NCBI RefSeq assembly: GCF_000439375.1
Contig: NZ_ATMI01000005.1
Span: forward strand, 1 to 64,000
Source of the DNA: Tatumella saanichensis
Lineage (GTDB): Bacteria > Pseudomonadota > Gammaproteobacteria > Enterobacterales > Enterobacteriaceae
Direction of reading: 5' to 3'
DNA length: 64,000 nucleotides
The notes beneath the pieces were generated by a model, which was not told the DNA's origin, searched no databases, and was given only the letters and a program-made list of their open reading frames with translations. The translations under genes were made by a program, and so were the position numbers. Position 1 is the stretch's first letter. The number at the start of each line of letters is the position of its first letter. This document shows, piece after piece, positions 35,522-45,600 of the stretch.

Positions 35522-37164
35522 TGTTTTGCCCTCTTCGGCTGTGGGTCATGACCCGGGGATGCTTCAAACACCAGCGCATTGCTCTTGGTATTCAGTGTTT
35601 TCAGGACCGGCTGTAGCTCCTGGAGAACCTGATCCAACCGCTGCATATCACCCACCAGCTTGTTATACGCCGGAGAGCCAGGTTGCAACCCTTTCAGGCT
35701 ACGGTTGAGGTCTCTCAACGTTTGCTGCATATCCGCCGGCAGGGTTTTCATTGCTGGACTGCCCGTGATTTTATTGACGTTATCCAAGGTCGTCTGCAAG
35801 TTACGCAGTGTTTTCTGGCTCTCTTTGAGGGTGCCGGTCGCCTGAGTCATCATTGGCTCTAACGGCAGTTTTTCCACTTTATCGAGGATCGCCATCACCT
35901 TCTGCTGGATCTGGTTTAGGCCGCCTGCCACGGTCGGGATCACCTCAAAGCCAGCCACTTTATCTGGTCCAGTGAACTGCGGCACATTGTCGTAGAAGTC
36001 GAGGTCGACATACAGGGCACCGGTGATCAGGTTTGCGGTCTTCAGGCTACCGCGCAGTCCGTGTAGACGACCCTGCTGCAGATGTTGCTGCAGATTAAAG
36101 TGATCGCCGACGCTGGCCGCAAACCGTCCCGGCTCAATGCGGATCAGTACGGGGATACGGTAATCATTACCAATCTTCTCAGATTTACCCCCCATCACAT
36201 AAGGCACTTTCGCCACCGTACCGAGGCGGATCCCACGGAACTCTACAGGTGCACCGGCTTGTAGGCCACGAATTGACTCATTGAAGAACATCAGGAAGTC
36301 AGTATGTTCAGTGTACATCGACTCTTGGATGGAGTTGTGATCATCATAGAGGTGATACTCGGCATGATTCTGCGCCGGCTCTCCCAAGCTCATCGCGCCG
36401 TCCGGCACATCGAAGCTGACACCACCACTGAATAGGGTGGTCAGTGACCCCATTTCTACCCGCATTCCGGAGGCGGACATATCGACGGCAATACCACTGT
36501 CCTTCCAGAAGCGGACATTAGTGGTGACCAACCGATCATAAGGCGCTTGAATAAACAGCTGATAACTCATTAGGCGACGTTCAGTATCGAACTTACTGGT
36601 TTCCACCGACCCAACCCGATAACCACGGAACAGCACCGGATCACCGGCATTCAACTGTCCGGCTTTCATGCTGTCGAGGGTAATACGGATGCCTTTCGCA
36701 TCCGGCGGCGCGAGTGGCGGCGCGTCCAGTAATTGATATTGCTCCGGCGGGCTACCTTTCGTCCCAGCTTGTAATTCAATATACGAACCGGACAGCAGCG
36801 TACCGAGACCGGTGATCCCTTCTCGGCCGATCTGCGGCTTCACGGTCCAGAAGACAGAGTCCTGATGCAGCATTTTGTCCATACCTGCATTAAGACGGGC
36901 TTTAATTTCGACGGTTTTCAGGTCATCGCTCAGTTTGGCGCTTTCCACGGTACCGATGTCGACGCTGCGGCTTTTGATGGTGGTTTTACCAGGGACAATC
37001 CCCTCGGCATTGCGGGTGACCAATGTCACTTCCGGCCCCTGATGGGAGAAGTGGTAAAATAAAATCCAGCCACCAATCAGCAAGGTCACCACCGGGACGA
37101 TCCACACCGGTGACCATCGTTTGATATTTTCTATACGGGCTGTTTCCGGATTATTGTGTTTCAA
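35518..37164 (-). CDS. pqiB: PqiB, MCE-domain lipid-tunnel protein
   Basis: A 548-residue protein with one N-terminal membrane anchor (VWIVPVVTLLIGGWILFYHF) and three MCE domains (about residues 45-140, 160-250 and 285-390; typical phrases RNAEGIVPGKTTIKSR, DPVLFRGYRVGSVE and APVEFRGIRLGTV). A long helical C-terminus (about 410-530) follows, which in E. coli builds the needle of the PqiB hexamer. It spans the periplasm for lipid movement between the membranes. Overlaps of 14 bp with pqiA and 4 bp with pqiC show tight coupling. Confidence 0.95.
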   Translation of the reverse strand: MKHNNPETARIENIKRWSPVWIVPVVTLLIGGWILFYHFSHQGPEVTLVTRNAEGIVPGKTTIKSRSVDIGTVESAKLSDDLKTVEIKARLNAGMDKMLHQDSVFWTVKPQIGREGITGLGTLLSGSYIELQAGTKGSPPEQYQLLDAPPLAPPDAKGIRITLDSMKAGQLNAGDPVLFRGYRVGSVETSKFDTERRLMSYQLFIQAPYDRLVTTNVRFWKDSGIAVDMSASGMRVEMGSLTTLFSGGVSFDVPDGAMSLGEPAQNHAEYHLYDDHNSIQESMYTEHTDFLMFFNESIRGLQAGAPVEFRGIRLGTVAKVPYVMGGKSEKIGNDYRIPVLIRIEPGRFAASVGDHFNLQQHLQQGRLHGLRGSLKTANLITGALYVDLDFYDNVPQFTGPDKVAGFEVIPTVAGGLNQIQQKVMAILDKVEKLPLEPMMTQATGTLKESQKTLRNLQTTLDNVNKITGSPAMKTLPADMQQTLRDLNRSLKGLQPGSPAYNKLVGDMQRLDQVLQELQPVLKTLNTKSNALVFEASPGHDPQPKRAKQ

Positions 37165-38440
37165 CAGCAGTATCCTCTACAGAATGATCAGTTTCACGGT
37201 CCCAGAGTAAACGGGGATCAAATGTCAGTGCGGCAAACATGGTTAAAATTACCACTGCGGCAAACAGCAGTGCGCCGCTGGCAGGGTAAATATTCATCAG
37301 TCCACCCATACGCACCAGCGACGATAAGATAGCAATCACAAACACATCTATCATCGACCAGCGCCCGACGAATTCGACAACCTCATACACCAGATGCATT
37401 TTTTCGTTATCTCGCCTTCCCCTTCCGCTGGCATTCCAGCATAACCAGCCAATCGCCAGTATTTTCAGGGACGGCACCATGATACTGGCGATAAAAATAA
37501 TCAGCGCAACGGGATAGGAGCCATCGCTCCATAGCAGCACTACCCCCGCCATAATGTTGGACGGCATTTTGGACCCCAGGGCATCGGTGATCATAATCGG
37601 CATAATATTGGCAGGGATATACAACATCACCGACGTCAATAACAGCGCCAAGGTCCATTGCAGGCTCTGACGTTTACGGACATAACCACGGGTAAAACAA
37701 CGTGGACACTGTGGCTTTTCTGCCGGCAGGATCGCCGTACAGCAGGAACAGAGGCGAAGCCCCTGTGCCATACCGCCTTTCCCGGCCACTGGAGTTTTAA
37801 ACGTGGGCAGTTGTGGAGTGATAAAGTGCCACATCTGCCGCTTATCCACCGACTGAAAAGCCCTTAGCTGTAACAGGCAAAATAGACACCAGGGCCAAAA
37901 GCTGATACCCAAATCTAAGTGTCCGTAGGCCATCAGTTTGACGAAGCTGACCAATACCCCAGCCATAAAAATCTCCGCCATTCCCCAGTTTCGCAAATGA
38001 CAAAAGACCCTTCCCAGCAACACCCGCAAACCGTGTGGCATTGCGACGCGGTTGACCATCAATATAATGATTAACAGGCAAGTCGCGGGGATGACCTGTA
38101 CCAGTACCATAAATATAGCGGCCAGGGGTTGGAAATCATCCGAGACCATGACCCCTGGGATGCGCGTCAGAGTAATAGCACTTCTGATCCCCGCCACTTC
38201 CATACTGATAAACGGAAACAGGTTCGCCAGTACCAGCATAAATAGGGCTGATAGCGCATACGCGGTAGGTCGTTTGGCGGGCTGAGGCCAGCGGGTAGAG
38301 AGGGTTTCATGACAGCGAGGGCAGACCGCCCGCATCCCCGCATTAAGGGACGGCAGGCGGCTGACACGGTCACATTGCGGACACAAAACCCAGGTGTCTG
38401 CATCCTGTCTCTGCTCACACCGGGTAATGTTCATCTGCAT
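37151..38440 (-). CDS. pqiA: PqiA, inner membrane component of the Pqi system
   Basis: A 429-residue protein with two PqiA domains, each preceded by a zinc-ribbon-like cysteine cluster (LCPQCDRVSRL...CPRC near the start and LCSCCTAILPAEKPQCPRC near residue 230) and followed by four hydrophobic helices. It works with the MCE protein PqiB in the inner membrane. Its start overlaps the uup stop (TAATG). Confidence 0.94.
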   Translation of the reverse strand: MQMNITRCEQRQDADTWVLCPQCDRVSRLPSLNAGMRAVCPRCHETLSTRWPQPAKRPTAYALSALFMLVLANLFPFISMEVAGIRSAITLTRIPGVMVSDDFQPLAAIFMVLVQVIPATCLLIIILMVNRVAMPHGLRVLLGRVFCHLRNWGMAEIFMAGVLVSFVKLMAYGHLDLGISFWPWCLFCLLQLRAFQSVDKRQMWHFITPQLPTFKTPVAGKGGMAQGLRLCSCCTAILPAEKPQCPRCFTRGYVRKRQSLQWTLALLLTSVMLYIPANIMPIMITDALGSKMPSNIMAGVVLLWSDGSYPVALIIFIASIMVPSLKILAIGWLCWNASGRGRRDNEKMHLVYEVVEFVGRWSMIDVFVIAILSSLVRMGGLMNIYPASGALLFAAVVILTMFAALTFDPRLLWDRETDHSVEDTAVETQ

Positions 38441-40359
38441 TATGCTCCGTTTTTAAGGTTTTCAAGATACTCCCAGCGCGAGAAGGCTTCCTCAAGAGCC
38501 TGTTCCGCCGCAGCCAACTGCTCAGTTCCTTGGCGGATTTCCTCCTGCGGACGGCTGAAGAAGTCCGGCTCGCTGATCTTGGACTGTAACTCCCCAACCT
38601 GCTGCTCTAGGGTTTCAAGCTTCTGTGGCAGTTGCTCTAGTTCACGCGCCAAGTTATAGCTCAGTTTTGCGGGTTTACTGGCTTTATTCTCAACGGGTTT
38701 CGCTGTTTTCTCTTCCGCCACGGCAGCAGGCTTAGCAGTATTGGTTTGGCGAGTCTGTAAATAGGCTTTACGCTGCGCTTGGGCATCGTGGTAGCCGCCG
38801 ACAAAACGGCCAATCTCGCCATTGCCTTCAAAGATCCAGCAGTCAGTCACTGTGTTGTCAACAAACTGACGGTCGTGGCTGACCAGCAAAATGGTTCCCT
38901 GATAGCCGTCGATCAATTCTTCCAGTAACTCCAATGTTTCCACATCGAGGTCATTGGTCGGTTCATCGAGGATCAGTAGGTTGCTCGGTTTCAGAAACAG
39001 CTTCGCCAGTAACAGTCGATTACGCTCTCCCCCTGAGAGCGCACTGACCGGTGTCATGGCCCGCTTCGGGTGGAACAAGAAGTCCTGTAGGTAGCCCAGT
39101 ACATGACGTGGCTTACCGTTCACCATCACTTCTTGCTTACCTTCAGCCAAGTTATCCATCACGGTACGATCTGGGTCTAACTCGGCACGGTGCTGATCGA
39201 AATAGGCGACTTCGAGCTTGGTTCCCTGGTGTACACGGCCACTGTCTGCCGCCAGATCACCCAACATCAAGCGCAGCATCGTCGTCTTACCACAGCCGTT
39301 GGCACCGATCAGCGCGATTTTATCGCCGCGCTGAACCTGCACTGAAAAATCGCTGACCAGGGCTTTGCCGTCTACCTGATAATTAACATGCTCCAGTTCA
39401 AAAACAATTTTCCCTGAACGTGAGGCTTCACCGACCTGCATATTGGCTTTCCCCATCACTTCACGGCGCTCAGAACGTTCACGGCGTAAGGCTTTCAGAG
39501 CCCGCACGCGTCCCTCATTGCGGGTACGACGGGCTTTAATACCCTGACGGATCCAGACCTCTTCTTGAGCCAGTTTACGGTCAAACTCAGCGTTCTGCTG
39601 CTCTTCAACCCGCAGAGCCTCTTCCTTAGCCAGCACAAAGTTATCGTAGTCGCCGGGCCATGAAACCAGTTTACCGCGATCCAGATCGACAATGCGGGTG
39701 GCCATATTGCGGATAAACGAACGGTCGTGCGAAATAAACACGATACTGCCAGTAAAGGTCTTGAGGAAGGTTTCCAGCCAATCAATGGTTTCAATATCCA
39801 AGTGGTTGGTCGGTTCATCCAGCAGTAAGACTTTCGGATTACTGACCAGCGCACGTCCCAAGGCCGCCTTACGCAGCCAGCCACCGGACAGTGAAGAGAG
39901 CTCGGTTTCAGGGCTGAGGCCGATATTCTGCAACACATCATTGATGCGGCTCTCTAACTGCCACAGGTTGTGGTGATCGAGCAGCGACTGTAAACGGGCC
40001 ATCTCGTTAAGGTTCTTCTCACTCGGGTCCTGCATCACCAGATGTGAGATGGCATGATAGGCCTTGAGATATTGCGCCTGCTCTGCCACCCCTTCGGCCA
40101 CAAAGTCATACACTGAACCGGTAATATTGCGTGGCGGATCTTGTTGCAGACGTGCCACCACCAGGTCCTGCTCATAGACGATACGTCCGTCGTCGAGGGC
40201 AATTTCCTGATTAATAATTTTCATCAGCGTCGATTTACCGGCCCCGTTACGGCCAACCAAACAGACGCGTTCGTTTTCTTCGATATGTAATTCAGTGTTA
40301 TCCAATAAAGGCGCATCACTGAAGGACAACCAGGCATTATGAATACTGATTAACGACAT
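38440..40359 (-). CDS. uup: Uup, ABC-F family ATPase
   Basis: A 639-residue soluble protein with two ABC domains. Each has a Walker A (VGRNGAGKSTLMK near residue 35; IGANGCGKTTMLR near 350), an ABC signature (LSGGWLRKAALG; LSGGERNRLLLA) and Walker B (VLLLDEPTNHLD; LLILDEPTNDLD). A C-terminal coiled-coil DNA-binding domain (about 565-635) completes it. Uup suppresses transposon excision and affects ribosome assembly and replication-fork intermediates in E. coli. It lies 4 bp after rlmL and runs into pqiA. Confidence 0.97.
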   Translation of the reverse strand: MSLISIHNAWLSFSDAPLLDNTELHIEENERVCLVGRNGAGKSTLMKIINQEIALDDGRIVYEQDLVVARLQQDPPRNITGSVYDFVAEGVAEQAQYLKAYHAISHLVMQDPSEKNLNEMARLQSLLDHHNLWQLESRINDVLQNIGLSPETELSSLSGGWLRKAALGRALVSNPKVLLLDEPTNHLDIETIDWLETFLKTFTGSIVFISHDRSFIRNMATRIVDLDRGKLVSWPGDYDNFVLAKEEALRVEEQQNAEFDRKLAQEEVWIRQGIKARRTRNEGRVRALKALRRERSERREVMGKANMQVGEASRSGKIVFELEHVNYQVDGKALVSDFSVQVQRGDKIALIGANGCGKTTMLRLMLGDLAADSGRVHQGTKLEVAYFDQHRAELDPDRTVMDNLAEGKQEVMVNGKPRHVLGYLQDFLFHPKRAMTPVSALSGGERNRLLLAKLFLKPSNLLILDEPTNDLDVETLELLEELIDGYQGTILLVSHDRQFVDNTVTDCWIFEGNGEIGRFVGGYHDAQAQRKAYLQTRQTNTAKPAAVAEEKTAKPVENKASKPAKLSYNLARELEQLPQKLETLEQQVGELQSKISEPDFFSRPQEEIRQGTEQLAAAEQALEEAFSRWEYLENLKNGA

Positions 40360-40363
40360 AACT

Positions 40364-42478
40364 TTATTCCTTACCTGTAGCAGTGATCAGCCAGCAATTA
40401 TGGATGTGTTTGTTTCTGGCAAAATCCTGAGACAGGGTCTTTTGGGTAATATCTTGTGCCTGCAGGCCCAGCGCTGACAGTCCGTCATGGTCCATTTTGA
40501 AACCACGCTTATTGTTCGAGAACATAATGGTACCACCACGGCGCAGCAGGCGTTTCAGGTCGCGCATCAGATCAAGGTGATCACGCTGCACGTCAAAACT
40601 GTCTTCCATCCTCTTAGAGTTGGAGAAGGTCGGCGGATCGATAAAAATCAGATCAAAGGTTTCATGGGTGTTCTGTAACCAGCTCAGACAATCTGCTTGG
40701 ATCAGCTGATGAGCCCGCCCAGACAGGCCGTTCAGTTGCAGGTTACGTTCTGCCCACTCTAGATAAGTACGTGACATGTCCACGGTAGTGGTAGAGCGCG
40801 CACCGCCAAGCCCGGCATGAACACTGGCACTGCCGGTGTAAGAGAACAGGTTAAGGAAATCCTTCCCCTGACTCATCTCACCGAGCATACGGCGTGCAAT
40901 ACGGTGGTCGATAAACAAACCGGTATCCAAATAATCGGTCAGATTCACCAAGAAACGGGCTCCGTATTCACGGACCTCGAAAAATTCCCCTTTGCTGGCC
41001 AGTTTTTGATACTGACTTTTACCGCGTTGGCGCTCACGGGTTTTCAATACCAACTGACTGGCTGGGAGATCCAGCACACTGAGGGTAGCACTGATCACAT
41101 CAAACAGGCGCTGTCTGGCTTTCTGTGGATCCACTGTTTTTGGCGGCGCATATTCCTGGATCACCACTTTATCTGCGTAGCGGTCAACGGCGATATTGTA
41201 TTCCGGTAGGTCAGCGTCATACAGTCGGTAGCAATTGATCCCTTCCTGCTGTGCCCATTTGTCCAACTTTTTGACATTTTTACGCAAGCGGTTGGCGTAA
41301 TCCTCGGCGATCTCACCCTGGCGAGCGGTACCACCGCTCATCAGTTGATAATTTTTTTGCACACAATCCAGCGGACCGTTTTTCGCTTTGAATTGACGCT
41401 CTGCGCGTAATTGCAGGCAGCTTAATAGTTCTGGAGAGGCACTGAACAGTGATAATTTCCAGCCACCAAACTCGTTTTTCACAATGCGTCCTAACTGGCT
41501 GTGCAGCGCGATCAGTGCTGGCTCACTCTCCAGACGCTCACCGTATGGCGGGTTACTCAGGATCGTACCCTGCTCTTCTTCCGGCAGGGTGTTCTTCAGT
41601 TGTAAAATATCTTGCTGTTTAAAGCTGATAAAGGCACTCATCCCGGCTTTACGGGCATTCATCTGCGCGCGCTGCAAGACAATGGGATCATTGTCGTAGC
41701 CAAAGAAGCGGACCTTTTTACTTTTCATGGCGGCACCGGCACGGCGACGGGCATCGCTGACCACTTCCTGCCACAAGGCATCATTATGGCCTTTCCATGC
41801 CAGGAAGCCCCAGTGCTCGCGGTTTAGGCCCGGTGCACGGTCGGCTGCGATCATCGCTGCTTCAATCAGCAGGGTCCCGGAACCACACATTGGGTCGACC
41901 ATCGGGGTACCCGGCTGCCAGCCTGAACGCATCACAATCGCTGCGGCTAGGTTCTCTTTTAAAGGCGCTTGGCCGGTCTGCTGACGGTAATTACGCTGAT
42001 GCAGTGCATCACCACTGAGATCCAGCGAGATACTGACTTTATCTTTGTTCAACCATGCATTGATACGGATATCCGGGTTTTCACGGCTCACGTCCGGGCG
42101 CGGCAGGTTTTTACGGGTAAAGCTGTCAACGATGGCATCTTTGATACGTAAGGCACCGAACTGACTGTTGCGGATCACCTCATTGGTGCCGCTAAAGTGC
42201 ACCGCAAAACTGCACTGGGGATCAAACAGTTCAGTCCAAGGTATAGACTGCGCCCCCACGTACAGGTCAAGATCACTCCACAGGCCAAACTCTCCTAATG
42301 GCAACAGGATACGTGAGGCAAGACGGCTCCACATCAGGCTCTGGTACAGCATTTTATCATCGCCCTGATAATGAACGCCGCCCGGCACCAGCTGGATATT
42401 CTGAGCACCCAGCGATTCAAGCTCAGTTTTTAATAGTTCTTCCAGCCCACGGCCTGTACTGGCAAAAAGAGAATTCAT
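40364..42478 (-). CDS. rlmL: RlmKL, bifunctional 23S rRNA methyltransferase (m2G2445 and m7G2069)
   Basis: A 704-residue protein (702 in E. coli) that fuses two enzymes. The N-terminal half has a THUMP domain (about residues 40-155) and the RlmL methyltransferase with [14 protein letters not shown] and [11 protein letters not shown]. The C-terminal half is RlmK with [19 protein letters not shown] and [16 protein letters not shown]. Together they modify G2445 and G2069 of 23S rRNA. It is the first gene of an apparent rlmL-uup-pqiABC transcription unit. Confidence 0.97.
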   Translation of the reverse strand: MNSLFASTGRGLEELLKTELESLGAQNIQLVPGGVHYQGDDKMLYQSLMWSRLASRILLPLGEFGLWSDLDLYVGAQSIPWTELFDPQCSFAVHFSGTNEVIRNSQFGALRIKDAIVDSFTRKNLPRPDVSRENPDIRINAWLNKDKVSISLDLSGDALHQRNYRQQTGQAPLKENLAAAIVMRSGWQPGTPMVDPMCGSGTLLIEAAMIAADRAPGLNREHWGFLAWKGHNDALWQEVVSDARRRAGAAMKSKKVRFFGYDNDPIVLQRAQMNARKAGMSAFISFKQQDILQLKNTLPEEEQGTILSNPPYGERLESEPALIALHSQLGRIVKNEFGGWKLSLFSASPELLSCLQLRAERQFKAKNGPLDCVQKNYQLMSGGTARQGEIAEDYANRLRKNVKKLDKWAQQEGINCYRLYDADLPEYNIAVDRYADKVVIQEYAPPKTVDPQKARQRLFDVISATLSVLDLPASQLVLKTRERQRGKSQYQKLASKGEFFEVREYGARFLVNLTDYLDTGLFIDHRIARRMLGEMSQGKDFLNLFSYTGSASVHAGLGGARSTTTVDMSRTYLEWAERNLQLNGLSGRAHQLIQADCLSWLQNTHETFDLIFIDPPTFSNSKRMEDSFDVQRDHLDLMRDLKRLLRRGGTIMFSNNKRGFKMDHDGLSALGLQAQDITQKTLSQDFARNKHIHNCWLITATGKE

Positions 42479-42583
42479 AGTATTAGGTCTGCTTAATTGA
42501 AAATAAGTTGCGCATTATAGCGAATCATAGCGCTATGTCATAAAGTTAGCGTCTTTTAAAAATCTAAACCGCTTGGAGTCACA

Positions 42584-43702
42584 ATGATCACTCTGTCCCG
42601 GATGTTTATCCATCCTGTTAAATCCATGCGCGGCACCTCAGTTTCCCATGCGCTGGTTCAACCTGACGGGCTGGCCAATGATCGCCGCTTTATGCTGACA
42701 GATGTCAATGGCCACTTTATGACTGCGCGGCAGTTTCCTGAAATGGTGCTGTTTGATGCCCTGACGATACCTCAAGGTTTATTTATTCAAGCCCCTGACG
42801 GAAGCCAAGGCGTGGTCCGGTTTGAAGAATTCAGCCCAGCAGACGCTGAGACCGAGGTATGGGGGAATGTGTTTACTGCCAGTATTGCGCCACAGGCGAT
42901 AAATCACTGGCTGAGTCAATTTTTCTCACAACCGGTACAGTTACGTTGGACAGGGCACGATACTCAGCGTCGGATTAAACGCCTGCCAAGCGTCCCTCTC
43001 AGCTTTGCCGACGGTTATCCATTCTTATTGATTAACCAGCGTTCATTTCACGATCTGCAAAACCGCTGTCCGGCGGGGATCCGTATTGAACAGTTCCGCC
43101 CAAATCTGGTGGTCACTGGCGCTGAAGCGTGGGAGGAAGATAGCTGGTCAGTACTGCGTATCGGCGATGTTACCTTTGAGGTCACCAAGCCCTGTAGCCG
43201 ATGTGTGCTGACCACGGTCAGTACCGAGCACGGTCGACGTCATCCAGGTAATGAGCCGATGAAAACCCTGACGGGTTTCCGCCAAGCGGCTGATGACAGC
43301 GGTGATGTCGATTTCGGTATCAACCTGATTGCCCGTAACAGTGGCGTGATCCGTTGTGGGGACTCGGTCAGTATCCTCAGCCACAAGCCTGCTCGCCCTT
43401 ACCGAGTGACTCCGACACCCTCCACACAGCCGCAAGTTGAAGGAAATGGCGAAGAGATAGAGATTTGCTGGCAGCAGACCACCTTTTGCGGCAATACCCA
43501 GCAAATTTTGTTGGAGCAATTGGAAGCAGCCGGTATCAGTATCCCCTACTCCTGTCGGGCTGGCTCCTGTGGCTGTTGTCGGATGACGCTAGTGAGTGGT
43601 GAAGTCACAGCGTTGAACCGAGCGGCACAAAACGGCGATACTATTCTCAGTTGCAGTTGTATACCGCGCAGTGCCGTGGTGGTAAAACCGGTCGACGGTT
43701 AA
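42584..43702 (+). CDS. ycbX: YcbX, MOSC-domain protein with a C-terminal 2Fe-2S ferredoxin domain
   Basis: A 372-residue protein. The N-terminal beta-barrel (FIHPVKSMRGTSV), the MOSC domain (about residues 100-270, with VTKPCSRCVLTTV carrying the molybdenum-cofactor cysteine) and a C-terminal plant-type ferredoxin (SIPYSCRAGSCGCCRMTLVSGEV, then SCSCIP) are all visible. YcbX uses molybdenum cofactor to reduce N-hydroxylated bases such as 6-hydroxylaminopurine. It converges on zapC, overlapping by 4 bp. Confidence 0.95.
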   Translation: MITLSRMFIHPVKSMRGTSVSHALVQPDGLANDRRFMLTDVNGHFMTARQFPEMVLFDALTIPQGLFIQAPDGSQGVVRFEEFSPADAETEVWGNVFTASIAPQAINHWLSQFFSQPVQLRWTGHDTQRRIKRLPSVPLSFADGYPFLLINQRSFHDLQNRCPAGIRIEQFRPNLVVTGAEAWEEDSWSVLRIGDVTFEVTKPCSRCVLTTVSTEHGRRHPGNEPMKTLTGFRQAADDSGDVDFGINLIARNSGVIRCGDSVSILSHKPARPYRVTPTPSTQPQVEGNGEEIEICWQQTTFCGNTQQILLEQLEAAGISIPYSCRAGSCGCCRMTLVSGEVTALNRAAQNGDTILSCSCIPRSAVVVKPVDG

Positions 43703-44241
43703 CCCACCTGATCGAGGGTCAGTGCAGCGGAAAACTGGTAGGCCTGTAGCCTATCATTCATGATTTTAATGGCGTCTCCCAGTAGCAAGGTTTTTCCAGC
43801 CATCTCCGCACGGGCCTGTGCCAGCACACACAGGGTGGCGCTGTCACCGCTTTCCGCCACTAGGAACAATACCGACTGCTGCGTGTCACTGAGTAAAGCT
43901 TCCACCAGTTGACCATTTTCCGGCTGCCAGGCCGGCTGAAGCGCGGTAAAGTACCAGCTTTTCGGCATCAGTGGTTTTAAAAAGCGCCCCGCCACTACAG
44001 CATTGAGTACCAATTCAGCCCGTTGCTGGTGGGTGCAATTTAGGTCACGGCATTTTTCTTCAAACGTATAAAAACGGGCAGCATCCTCAACACAAAAACC
44101 GGGTGATTCAAAAGCTTCCGGTGTCAGCATTTTTTTGGGAAATCGTGAACGAAAATGCAAACCTTCTGTGAGGTCCAACATCATCCTCTGCTGTTTCTCG
44201 TCGTAATACCAGCACCAGTTATCGTCAGGCTGTAATGTCAT
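43699..44241 (-). CDS. zapC: ZapC, FtsZ-ring stabiliser
   Basis: A 180-residue protein of E. coli ZapC length, beginning MTLQPDDNWCWYYDEKQQRM and continuing with TEGLHFRSRFPKKMLTPEAF and FLVAESGDSATLCVLAQ. ZapC bundles FtsZ polymers in the Z ring. It is on the pyrD side and converges on ycbX, as in E. coli. Confidence 0.93.
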   Translation of the reverse strand: MTLQPDDNWCWYYDEKQQRMMLDLTEGLHFRSRFPKKMLTPEAFESPGFCVEDAARFYTFEEKCRDLNCTHQQRAELVLNAVVAGRFLKPLMPKSWYFTALQPAWQPENGQLVEALLSDTQQSVLFLVAESGDSATLCVLAQARAEMAGKTLLLGDAIKIMNDRLQAYQFSAALTLDQVG

Positions 44242-44361
44242 GATTGGCGGCCTCTGTATCCACGGTAAAACTACCGCTCCCGGAGAGTAATTTCAGCGGT
44301 TATTAAAAAGTGATCTCAGGCACCGGTTAAATCTTCGCTAAATGAGCTAAAAATATAAACG

Positions 44362-44391
44362 AGCCAGAGGATGAAATAAACCCCTCTGGCT
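44362..44391 (-). terminator. Probable terminator of pyrD
   Basis: AGCCAGAGG and CCTCTGGCT form a perfect 9-bp stem 21 bp after the pyrD stop. On the minus strand the following bases are AT-rich with a late T run. Confidence 0.6.
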
Positions 44392-44411
44392 AAAATAACA
44401 CCTTATTTCGG

Positions 44412-45422
44412 TTAAAGATGCGACACTATCTGTTTCACTAATCCAGGACCTTTATAAATAAATCCGGAATAAACTTGTAATAAGGTAGCACCCGCCGCTA
44501 ATTTTTCTCGCGCGGCAGTTAAGGAATCTATCCCACCGACGCCAATAATGGGTAAACGCCCGTTTAATTCCTGATGCAGGCGACGAATAATTTCGGTGCT
44601 TTTTAACTGTACTGGACGGCCACTTAATCCACCCGTTTCGTTGGCGTAGGGTAAACCTTCTACCAACGATCGATCGAGCGTGGTATTAGTAGCAATGACG
44701 CCATCAATATTATGTCTTACCAAGCTGTCGGCTACCTGAACTAATTCCTCTTCAGAAAGATCCGGTGCGATCTTCACGGCCACTGGGACATATTTTAGGT
44801 GGCGACTATTCAACTCCTGCTGTTTATTTTTGATTGCTGATAACAGATCATCCAGCGCCTCACCATACTGCAAGGTGCGTAGGCCTGGGGTATTTGGTGA
44901 GGAAATATTGACGGTGATATAGCCAGCATGTGCGTAGGTTTTTTCCATACAGATGAGATAATCATCTTTGCCCTGCTCCACCGGCGTATCTTTATTTTTA
45001 CCGATATTAATACCGATGACGCCCCTAAATTGGGCTTTTTTAACATTCTCTACCAGATGATCGACCCCAAGGTTGTTAAAGCCCATACGGTTGATCACCC
45101 CTTCTGCTTCCACCACGCGGAACAGACGAGGTTTATCATTACCGGCCTGCGGACGTGGTGTCACGGTGCCGACTTCGACAAAGCCAAAACCCATGGCACC
45201 GAAGGCATCGATACATTCGCCGTTTTTATCCAGCCCCGCAGCCAACCCCAGGGGATTATCGAATTGAATGCCCATACAAGTCACCGGGCGGGATGGCACC
45301 TGTTGCGTTATTAACGCTTGCAACGCTGTGCCTTGGATCTTTTTTAACTGATTGAGGGTGAGTTCATGGGCCTTTTCAGGATCGAGTTTAAACAAGGCAG
45401 GACGGATCATCGGGTATAACAT
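44412..45422 (-). CDS. pyrD: PyrD, dihydroorotate dehydrogenase (quinone)
   Basis: The 336-residue class 2 enzyme has the length of E. coli PyrD. An N-terminal amphipathic membrane-docking region ([19 protein letters not shown]) precedes the FMN barrel with [46 protein letters not shown] (catalytic serine) and GVGGIDS. It oxidises dihydroorotate to orotate with ubiquinone at the inner membrane in pyrimidine synthesis. Confidence 0.97.
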   Translation of the reverse strand: MLYPMIRPALFKLDPEKAHELTLNQLKKIQGTALQALITQQVPSRPVTCMGIQFDNPLGLAAGLDKNGECIDAFGAMGFGFVEVGTVTPRPQAGNDKPRLFRVVEAEGVINRMGFNNLGVDHLVENVKKAQFRGVIGINIGKNKDTPVEQGKDDYLICMEKTYAHAGYITVNISSPNTPGLRTLQYGEALDDLLSAIKNKQQELNSRHLKYVPVAVKIAPDLSEEELVQVADSLVRHNIDGVIATNTTLDRSLVEGLPYANETGGLSGRPVQLKSTEIIRRLHQELNGRLPIIGVGGIDSLTAAREKLAAGATLLQVYSGFIYKGPGLVKQIVSHL

Positions 45423-45549
45423 ACGTTCTCCTGGAAACGGTCATCGCGCATAAAGGCATATTGCCCACGGCAGTCTGCCCGAAATGGTAAAGAGCTTTAC
45501 ACGAAAAGTAAATTTAGCCTGTGATTTATCCGCTTTCTGTGGAATAACC

Positions 45550-45577
45550 AAAAAAAAACCACCTGCATGCAGATGGC
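45550..45577 (-). terminator. Terminator of pepN
   Basis: On the minus strand CCATCTGCATGCAGGTGG is followed by a run of nine T, about 25 bp after the pepN stop. Confidence 0.88.
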
Positions 45578-45600
45578 TTTTAAATAATCTTTTATTTCGA

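Noticed and set aside
37019-37032. GTGACCAATGTCAC inside pqiB, also matS-like
   Set aside because: The spacer is four bases rather than three and it lies in coding sequence, so it is probably chance.
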